In this document: piece after piece, positions 57,701-64,000 of the stretch
Layout of the letters: every line of letters starts with the position of its first letter
Position numbering within the stretch: the stretch's first letter is position 1
From: Ectocarpus siliculosus
Taxonomy: Eukaryota > Sar > Phaeophyceae > Ectocarpales > Ectocarpaceae
NCBI GenBank assembly: GCA_000310025.1
Contig: FN649749.1
Coordinates: 543,193-607,192, forward strand
Direction of reading: 5' to 3'
DNA length: 64,000 bases
Made by a program: the position numbers and the translations under genes
Notes under the pieces: model-generated
What the model saw: the letters and a program-made list of their open reading frames with translations, nothing else
Databases searched by the model: none
What the model was told of the DNA's origin: nothing

Positions 57701-60700
57701 GCTTGGATGTGAACAGCTTCACCGTAGCTTCCAAAAACGAAGATATGTTTTCGTTTGTGGGATTTTTTCTGCACAGGCCTTCGCGTGCCCATTAGTCCGA
57801 TCTGTTACCACAAGATTTGTCGTACAACGAAGTGCTCTTGACTCAAGCACTGTGAAATTACCACCCACCACTGGCATGACAGGAAAAACCCTTCCTGTGC
57901 TTGCGTTTACTTTCGCACACTAGGCGATCGACCGTTCAGTGCAATGGATGCGTTTTGCTTTTATTGTTCGCAAACCATGCGGAAGCAGGGGCACTGCTCG
58001 GAGTACAACGGGCATCATGAGCACAAACGACGAAGTAAACAAACCCGGAGTAGCTTAAGCAATATGCGAAACGAGCAAGTATCACGTGCAGAAGACACCG
58101 GGGACAATTTATGGTACCTCGAATCGGTCGTCGGGAAGCACCTCCATCATCTCATCCTCAGCAAGGAAAGGAAACGCTTCCTCTCCATCCTCCCGCCCCT
58201 CCCCGCCACCACCCTGCTGCTCTCTTTCAACCCACGCCTGCTGCTTTTCCCGCCACCTCCCCCCTGGCGTCGTCTCCGTGCTTCCCCGTGACCCACAGGA
58301 GGGCGCCAAGCCGCCGCTCTTGCCGGGCGTGGCAACAGCCGCAGCATCCAGAACGCTCAGACGCGACCCCTTCATGAGAGGCGGCAGCGTTGCTGCGCTA
58401 GCGTGGCCGTTGGTGGTACCACCAGGGCCGCTTCTCGATGGTCCTACGGACACCTTGGTGGGGGGTGTACCCCCGGTCTCCTGCGGTGACGAAATATAGC
58501 TCTTCCCTCCCGTCCCTGCGGAGGACTGGGCTCCACCGATCATGCTCCCTTCGGTTGTCGAGTCGAAGCCCTTTGGGAGAGGGCGTTTTTTGGAGGGTAA
58601 TGGGGGCCCTAAGGCGGGGAGGGTCCTCACCTGGAGGCCGGGATTAGGGTGGTCGGCGTAGGGAGGCGGGAATTGTGAGGCGTGATTGGAGTTAGGGTCA
58701 GGGTTAGGTTGCCTGTTTCGATCATTGACTGAAGCTATTCTTGGGCGACTTACTCTTTTTGTAACACACTTCACAAGCGATCGATACACCCACGAGTACT
58801 TCAAGATTTCCAGGGGGAGGGTGGGGTAGAAACTCCGTCTCTTATGTACCGGTAAAGCATGAAAACGGGATATGCTTAGACGCGGGTTCGCTAGCATGAA
58901 ACTCAAACCTGTCAAACGAACCTCTTTTGGCGCGCCATACGACACCCTCTACTGATCCTTAGATTTCTCCAAAATAACAACAAGACTGAGTGTCATCATA
59001 GAAAGCGTGCGTTTATCATGTTCGCGGTACCGTGACACACCCGTCGACGGACGTGATTCGCGAGCGCTGGATCCTCCTCACAAAACGTGCATCCACCCGT
59101 CAATGTTGCTCTCAATATCATAATGTCTACCTCAGACACCCGTCCAATTCCTCTTTTCTTCCAGTGGCTACCTCGAAGCACAAGAAACAACCCCACACCC
59201 TCCTTGTCACACTGTCTGTGCTTAGGTCGGTTCGAATGGTTGCACTGGCCTCATCTCTTGCTCGGAGACGAGACCAAACACTACTGCTGTTTTCACCATC
59301 GTCTCGGAGGTACCCGGCGAATTACCTTGTCCGAAGGCGTGATCGTGCCGAGGAGGGATTCAGGCCTGTCCCATTGACTTTTTCCCGTAAGGGGGTTGAA
59401 GTACCATGCCTCACCGCGGTTGTGATCTCGCACCTAGGGCACAACCGTGGCCGGACAAGGGTGTTGGATAGGTAGCGTACCAATGAGATGCAGCGTGTAC
59501 GAAGTTCATGGTGGGTAGTACACCACATCCACGACTAAGTCGGAGGTAGGGAATCCGGTGACGTGCACGGCGCACCAATCCTCTCTAAATGGAAAAACCT
59601 ATTCGGCGGATACATGTAGCTTCCAAACGTCGTAGGATCACTATTGAGTAACACGTCTACAACCGTTTTTCTTCCTCCTGGCAATCGTTTTGCGGTCTGC
59701 CTTTTAACACCACGCTTTGGTGGGGGGGTGACAACGGGCTGAAATTTGGCGATAAGCTGACGAAGTCAACACAGCCACCGCCAGGGACAGCGGCAACGGC
59801 TACGATACCGACAGCAACTACGACAGTGCACTTGCCTCCACCCACTCCATGCGAGCCTCTCCGGTGAGCCGCCGCACCTCCACATTCAGAGCGGCTCTTC
59901 TCCTACCGATGTGGCCGCGAAAAACCCGCTGAACACTCTCTGCGGCTAGGTCTGACGCGAGCCACTTCCGTCGAGCGAAGCGGACGAATTCCAGCCGATT
60001 GGCCTCTCGACATATCTTCCTTTGCTCCTCTTCGATGCCAGCCAATCTGGACAGGAAGTGGTGGTATTAATCACACGGAGTACGATGGAGGTATTTTGAG
60101 AAATTTGGCCGTATCGACGAAGGGGTTGCGATCGCAAGGGACAGTCACGGGGCTTGCCGTTGGTTGGGCAGGGAGTGGCGGAGCTTGCTTCGCCTAGGGT
60201 GGAGAAAGCTGGAGTCAGAAATATCTCTGCCGTGATTGGAGCGTTGATCGAGTGAAAATTTGGCAATACTGTACTAATATTCTCCAACTCCGCTTGCTAG
60301 TTCACCCATCTCGAGCCATCCCCAACAATCGCCAGGCGCAAGGCGGACGCTCGTATCGCTATGTGTAGCTCTGGCTAGATGCCGGCGAGGGCATCGAACC
60401 TTCACTATGTCTATGCCCAATTGGCCTGTCAAGATGCTTCACCGAGTTAATTTTCCGTTCCTTGACTATGCACAAGGTTCACACGCGGCGCGGAAGGAAG
60501 AACAGAATCCCCCTCTTGGCGCGTCTTACCGCATTCGGAAAACAATGCGCGACGCCTGCCGCACGTGCTCAGAAAGTGAACGGCGTGCTCCACCCCGATA
60601 TTGAAAGCCTACAAGGCTCGCAAAGCCTCAATATAAGCACGGCATGGTCAATCACCACAACCCGGCCTCCCCACCCAGCATTACGCCCTCCACCGAGTTG

Positions 60701-63700
60701 CCCAGGTCTTCTCTTGCACGAGAAAAAAGTGCAAGGTACACACATGATCGTACCTGTCACGCTCGGCCCTGAGCTTCTGCAAACCTTCCCTGAGCCCCTC
60801 GTTTTTGCCCGGGACAAAGGTGTCGAACCCGTCACGCACCCGGCCTTCTTCGTCTTTGAAGCTCAGCGATCGAAATCGGCCCTCGTACTCGCCAGCAGCC
60901 GCTAGAGCCGTTGCCTGCAAGAAGTGTGCAGGAAATTCCAAGCGTGCTTAGTTGAAACAGAAACAGAAGGAGAAGAAACAGACGTAGACAATCATGGAAG
61001 CCTGTTTCGCGCTCAAGTAAGTGTATCGTGTCCTGTTATAACTTACCCGGTTGCCCCGTACTTAAGGATGGTATATCAACATCGGTGAATGCGCTGCCGA
61101 GACTGGAAGGGTACACCAGAACGAGTAACGCGTTCACGACACATTAGAATAGATGCACGACACAGCAGGGAAAATCTCAAACACGCCCATAAGATGAAAA
61201 ACGCACACGGTGTGAAGTCCCGGAAGCTAAAAAATCCCCCCGCATTATGCTTCACAGAGAAGAGGTCCCCGTCGGAGGAGGCGTGGGCAACCAAACTTGT
61301 ATTAGAAGATAGATCACGAAGTGTTGAATAGGCGGCCAGCATTGCACAAGGGTACAATTGATGTCCCCAACTCGTTGAGAAACGATATTGTGAACGTGTT
61401 CCAAGAACTACATATCTCGTTCGACTTTGGTACCCGTCCTGTAAACGGACTGCAGGCTTAGCTGAGCGAGTGCACGATGGGGCCGCAAGCAAGCAAACGT
61501 TGATGGCGTTGGTTCGAAGGCCTGAAATTGGTACTGTACACGTTCGATTCTAATAGCCATTCACACATTATCAAGTATATTGGACGGGTTGTACTGGTGT
61601 AGCAACAACCCATGGTCTCAAGAGGGTGAACTCATAAATCACTCATAGTTTCCTTCTCGTCTTTTCACCTGGGATACTTTTGGAGTTGCTTGAGACGGAA
61701 GTATGTCACCAGCAGGACGATCTGCAAGGGGCGGGGTGCGTGGAGTTTCCTCTCCCCTGTCCAATACTTCGACCGTGGTCTTGCCCATACCTACGGGTTA
61801 ATTTCAATCCGAGAACCATGGTGCAGAGTTCAACTCATTCGTCGACACAGGATCGACGTGTGCGACTTTGTGGCAACACGATTCACGTCGCACGCAATTG
61901 TTGCACAAAAGCAGCAAGGGCCAGGGAACCAAGATGCAATCAACTATAAATAGATTCCGAACAGCAAATGGTGGGCGGAGGGTCTTCAGTATACCCGACG
62001 AACCTTTGAACCGTAATTGTAAGCAGAAACTAGATTTTTCTGTAGAACAAGACGTTGAACGACTTGTTTTCGCTTAGGATTCCATCCGCGGCGCTCGGTT
62101 GGCCGAGGCGATATTCACGCGCAATGTGGGGAGAGCTCGGCCAACCTCTTATAGACGAGAGGACACCATCTGGGTTTGATATCGACATACTACGTACAGT
62201 ACGTGCGTCATTTCCCTTTCTATATCCTCCAGGGAGTGCGCATCAAGCGGAAATTGGGCTGATTCCAACGTTTCCACGCGACGCTCGCTTGAACGTGTGA
62301 TACGTTGCCTTCTTACCCATGTCGGATGCTTGTAAGTGCGAAGATCCCGTTTCGTTTCCTCTCGGCCATCCGGATGTGTCCAAGGTATAAGAGAACCTTT
62401 TTGACCCATTGGCCGAGTCGTGCCCTTGCGAACCACCAGGGTTGTCTCGACTAGGACGTCTCCTTCGTCTTCTGCGAGAGGTGGTGTTGCCGCCGTCGCT
62501 TCTCCGTGCGCCACTCCCCTCTGCTGCGGTTGTGGTTTCCCCTGAGCAAGCATGACCCAGAGTCCGGCCTTCGAATAAAACACAAGTCACTGCAAATCGA
62601 GCAGTTCCGAAACTGTGCGGGTATTCAACATTTCGTGAAGGAGACGTTGCGTGTGTATTTTGCTCTTTGTGACGATGGCTGCGTCGCAATAGTCCATTGT
62701 CTATGCATAGCACCGGGATTTACAGTCGGCAAGATCGCATTGTACCTTGTTTCTTGCAGTGTAACAGTCTACGGTGGGGCTCCTTTTGTAGTGCCCGCCA
62801 GATTCACGGGCACCATACATTTGTTACAGGACACCCAGAACTATTCAGATAATGAGATAACATGAACATTCCATTCGTGTCACGCGATTTCACCGGCACT
62901 GCTGCTGTGTACCCTACAGCAGTGTCACTATTCAACCGTCTCTACTGAGGGACCCCCACTGCATATCTTGTGTACGACGGTACGCACCACCCATGCCACC
63001 AAGCTTTCCAGAATTTCGCTGGCCTTGTCGGCTTGGTTGCTGTGGCTGCTGCTCCTGCCGCCTGGAGCCACTACTGTCCCCGCGGATAGTGTGCAGCAGG
63101 CGCATAGTCTCGTCCTAGAGCACCCACACGTTCGAACGGAGACCCAAAAATAGTGGTCATGTATAGTCCATGGCAACACATGGTGAACGGAGACTCCCAG
63201 CTGTTAACATACTCCGTATTGTTTTCGACAACTAACCAAACCCAAGTTTGTTGAATGGATGCCACCGCAGTCTCATACTAACACTGCAGGAATCAGACCG
63301 ATGACGGGGCGCAAAAAAGGCCAGATGCATATGGTTGATAAGTATAGAAGTAATGGCGCTGACACTCACTCATTCTTTGACAATTGCATATCCTTTACAA
63401 GACGAGGGTCCAACCATGCAGATGGTGTTGGGAGTGCACATGCATCACAGCAGTAGAAACATGAAGGACTGGCGTGCGGCAAGGGTACGCATGCCTGCAG
63501 GCGAAATACGCGGTGTTCGTTTCAAAATAATAATAGCAACGAGCACACGCACCCACCTGCAACTGCTGGAGCTCTCCACTCCAGCCCGCAGGACGGATCG
63601 TGTTCGCTGCGTTCGCCGCCATTTCTCGTGTATGTGTTCGAGTGCGGCGTTTGCGACCCTCGCACGTTGATTGATTTACATCAAGGTACGAGATCAGGTG

Positions 63701-64000
63701 CTAATTACGCCGCACATTGGACGAGAGCAGCGTAGAGTCCAACAGGGTCAGCTCGTCACCTGCAATCATATTGCACCCAACTCGTGTTCCCCGATCCCAC
63801 ATTGTGTTCTCAATCGTATAGAAAGGGACGGAAGACAGGAAACACGCGACCCCAGCCCGTGCTTGCACGGCTGTGTTTTGTTCCTGCTCGTCAAAGTTTG
63901 TGGCTAGCGAGAGGGGCTCGGCCGTTTTTGGAGAACCAATAAACAAGCCGTCCAAACGTCCAAACCAAGTCCGAACTCTCGGCCATTCCGCTTCGGGAAA
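38127..64000 (-). CDS. Giant WW / IQ / ankyrin-repeat protein, 5'-partial
   Basis: About 36 exons run right to left, ~2080 residues readable, with the 5' end beyond base 64000. Order of recognisable parts: an unknown N-terminal block (63760 to edge), an IQ motif (59836-60046), a WW domain (59326-59433), a Cys motif followed by RRRYRAEEIQ (55513-56512), an unknown central region (48959-54473), a second WW-like repeat (48015-48113), basic and Gly/Pro-rich linkers (42942-45804), and C-terminal ankyrin repeats ending at a TGA (38127-38270). The mix suggests a cytosolic scaffold that binds calmodulin and proline-rich partners; function is unknown. Splice phases match across nearly all junctions. 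Unresolved: 62541-63760 and 58608-59326 (phases need a missing exon), 39748-40390, and the exon choices near 50763-51510 and 53951-54061. It could be two genes, but no stop or start breaks the chain. Confidence 0.72.
39098..39664 (-). other. Possible GC-AG intron before ankyrin exon
   Basis: AACCAG|gcaaga joins NQ to ADWTMPIDY. A GT donor nine bases downstream (gtactt) would insert three residues in frame, so the GC call is likely but not forced. Confidence 0.5.
40390..41989 (-). CDS. Large gene: exons upstream of ankyrin block
   Basis: Exons 41891-41989, 41053-41181 and 40390-40506, each phase 0-0. Peptides include EKLPEGFLNAISHTHVGKQ, then FDPWSAGREPLSAEFIPSLS, then TGYLELKDSAGHAEMAIVSA. 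The 41891-41989 acceptor is a choice among several. Between 40390 and 39748 at least one more exon may exist; 39850-39880 offers ALKSIEDEGLDK but its phase does not fit. Confidence 0.6.
42491..44464 (-). CDS. Large gene: glycine- and proline-rich exons
   Basis: Exons 44186-44464, 43542-43703, 43119-43262, 42942-43034 and 42491-42577 are all phase 0-0. The first has a helix (RLAASISQALKDAGLNEG), then SVKPSDMLRFGMGLGITLG and a glycine run. The second is charged (EHLASIVQDSADLKTSEEF). The third is strongly proline-rich (GPPPCPTPPHPRPTPAPP), a possible WW or SH3 ligand. The last contains IPIIAYPETLWKKQYR. Uniform phase 0 means any of these could be skipped without frameshift. Confidence 0.7.
45130..47433 (-). 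CDS. Large gene: basic helix and linker exons
   Basis: Exons 47345-47433 (phase 0-2), 46679-46757 (2-0), 45690-45804 (0-1) and 45130-45347 (1-0). The second encodes a likely helix (YDQQQMRKLMMKSYEGTEAL, ERRRKQ) and must use a GC donor (AAGCAG|gcaaga), since a stop precedes the next GT. The third ends in an acidic PTPDQHDDDTLEQE. The last is Ser/Gly/Gln-rich disordered sequence. Confidence 0.68.
45805..46678 (-). other. GC-AG intron in large gene
   Basis: Exon end AAGCAG followed by gcaaga. The in-frame codons continue GCA AGA CGC TAG, so a stop comes before the next GT, and the GC site alone joins the two exons in phase 0. Confidence 0.75.
45858..46040. repeat. Low-complexity TTG/TCG-rich tract
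   Basis: Irregular runs of ctg/ttg/tcg triplets on the plus strand within the large gene's intron; the many-open-frame shadows here are due to this simple sequence. Confidence 0.7.
48015..48787 (-). CDS. Large gene: two microexons and second WW-like exon
   Basis: Exons of 38 (48750-48787) and 28 bases (48670-48697) encode GEFLRQLFGKA and RDELTAVVAK; phases 0-2, 2-0 match. They lead into exon 48015-48113 (phase 0-0), which contains DGISYWFDRRTGETFWERPL. This has the YW/F-x-RxTGExxWxRP end of a WW domain, though the first tryptophan position is occupied by phenylalanine or lies outside, so binding activity is uncertain. Confidence 0.7.
48959..53208 (-). CDS. Large gene: central region of unknown fold
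   Basis: Exons 53015-53208, 52272-52476, 51567-51750, 51428-51510, 50763-50894, 50257-50407, 49590-49762 and 48959-49078 agree in phase. The first encodes strand-like sequence (GLVKVLVDRPSKVMGRVTRV); later ones contain ARYMHEAVNWSWYVVE, VMVKTLMTDPGNRHYFGLNR, HADRSYPFCEPSNRSNTTLD and GHCIGIVYRSW. The residue pattern is of folded, not disordered, protein, but no family was recognised. The junction between 51428 and 50894 and the donors at 50763 and 49590 (both apparently gcgagt) have in-frame alternatives. Confidence 0.6.
53951..54473 (-). CDS. Large gene: exons following the Cys motif
   Basis: Exon 54294-54473 (60 codons, phase 0-0, tctgcag and gtgtga) encodes a basic block with EQRHPIYRLLAKIIAGYNF. 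Exon 53951-54061 is less certain: phase 0 gives a frame with HFAPWFVGGIEQALRPC but a weak gtccct donor, while another frame with a gtaggg donor would need a different phase upstream. Confidence 0.55.
55513..56512 (-). CDS. Large gene: 1000-base exon with Cys motif
   Basis: The longest exon of the window, 333 codons, acceptor cacccag and donor ATACAG|gtatgt. It starts TIAKALRVTKFDSVSTLLAD, runs through an Asn-, Ala-, Gly- and Ser-rich disordered middle, and ends with CFNCWSKGSGKTCTLH, then LMCKNWDVGVMRRRYRAEE. The spacing C-x2-C-x8-C-x2-H could bind zinc. It joins in phase 0 to EVFAKEASSLRYDKGRKKF in the next exon, which reads as one continuous conserved-looking block. The middle run of AAC codons encodes poly-Asn. 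Confidence 0.75.
56771..58608 (-). CDS. Large gene: low-complexity linker exons
   Basis: Exon 58118-58608 is Ser/Gly/Pro-rich with a Glu/Gly end (EDEMMEVLPDDRFE) and donor gtacca. Its acceptor is uncertain: 58608 (cttag) or 58728 (cttcag) give the same phase. Exon 56771-56907 (phase 0 in, 2 out) is acidic then GFFLADGTPNIRLR. These look like disordered linkers between the WW domain and the Cys-motif exon. Confidence 0.65.
58687..58712. repeat. Telomere-like interstitial repeats
   Basis: The plus strand reads gttagggtcagggttaggtt, three degenerate TTAGGG-type units. They lie at the uncertain 5' end of a large-gene exon. Confidence 0.6.
59326..59433 (-). CDS. Large gene: WW domain exon
   Basis: Thirty-six codons, phase 0 at both ends (ccctag acceptor, gtaatt donor). 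The peptide contains AWYFNPLTGKSQWDRPESL: aromatic pair, NPxTGxSxW and the terminal W-x-R-P of a WW domain, which binds proline-rich ligands. The first conserved tryptophan is present and the loop is of normal length. It directly follows the IQ exon. Confidence 0.8.
59836..60914 (-). CDS. Large gene: charged helix plus IQ motif exons
   Basis: Exon 60754-60914 (phase 0 in, 2 out) encodes a charged stretch ending EGLQKLRAERD; exon 59836-60046 completes the codon and continues AGIEEEQRKICREANRLEF, then AAESVQRVFRGHIGRRRAA. The last piece fits the IQ pattern (QxxxRGxxxRRR, with V for I), which binds calmodulin or myosin-like light chains. The second exon's best donor is GTGGAG|gcaagt (GC type); a weaker gtggag lies six bases earlier, in frame. 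Confidence 0.75.
62317..62541 (-). CDS. Large gene: acidic linker exon
   Basis: Seventy-five codons, phase 0 at both ends, between tgctcag and a strong donor ACATGG|gtaaga. It contains LAEDEGDVLVETTLVVRKGT and ends TYKHPTW. No domain is recognised. Membership in the large gene rests on strand, spacing and phase. Confidence 0.55.
63760..64000 (-). CDS. Large gene: edge exon, unknown domain
   Basis: The frame is open from the right edge to a donor (GCAG|gtgacg) at 63760, leaving phase 1. Residues include SVPFYTIENTMWDRGTRVG and an aspartate/glutamine-rich segment (TNFDEQEQNTAVQA). Composition and splice border look coding. No domain was recognised. The next exon (phase 1 in) is not settled; 63540-63690 offers several competing frames. 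Confidence 0.6.

Noticed and set aside
58621-58645. A possible 22-base intron between CTCCAG|gtgagg and cttag
   Set aside because: Far too short for the introns of this genome; treated instead as an uncertain acceptor.
60380-60420. tRNA-like B-box (ggttcgatgcc on the minus strand)
   Set aside because: No pairing T-arm, no A-box at the right distance and no acceptor stem.

Overview
This window is nuclear DNA from an intron-dense eukaryote. No bacterial-style operons are seen; genes are split into exons of about 30-1000 bases by introns of roughly 300-2300 bases with GT-AG borders and an unusual number of GC-AG borders. Protein content (PP2A catalytic subunit, cytoplasmic dynein intermediate chain, an eIF4B-like factor, plant-type leucine-rich repeats, a large WW/IQ/ankyrin protein), balanced base composition and long introns together suggest a photosynthetic stramenopile, most likely a brown alga. 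The organism assignment is inference; the gene identities of PP2A, dynein IC and the eIF4B-like gene rest on clear conserved motifs.

Layout. 1-5764 (+): a PDZ domain (entering from the left edge) followed by nine exons of plant-type leucine-rich repeats, many cut at the same glycine codon. 5765-9784: no convincing gene, but a ~230-base near-perfect inverted repeat. 9785-13843 (+): complete PP2A catalytic subunit, 8 exons, 312 residues, ending in the family's diagnostic tail. 13844-15129: convergent spacer. 15130-25120 (-): complete cytoplasmic dynein 1 intermediate chain, 17 exons, 662 residues, seven WD40 blades. 25121-26508: divergent promoter region. 26509-35269 (+): complete eIF4B-like protein, 11 exons, 568 residues, one RRM plus glycine/RGG-rich arms; its introns carry several repeat families. 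35270-38126: spacer with a tandem repeat and unassigned open frames. 38127 to beyond 64000 (-): one very large gene, about 36 exons readable here (~2080 residues), its 5' end outside the window, encoding a WW / IQ / cysteine-motif / second WW-like / proline-rich / ankyrin protein.

Exon models were built by hand: each exon was required to have an acceptor, a donor, an open frame and a phase matching its neighbours. For PP2A, dynein IC and the eIF4B-like gene all phases close exactly from ATG to stop. For the large minus-strand gene most junctions close, but four intervals remain unresolved and are named in its entry. The genes do not form an obvious pathway; dynein IC and the eIF4B-like gene share a divergent promoter region, and the neighbouring pairs PP2A/dynein IC and eIF4B-like/large gene are tail to tail.
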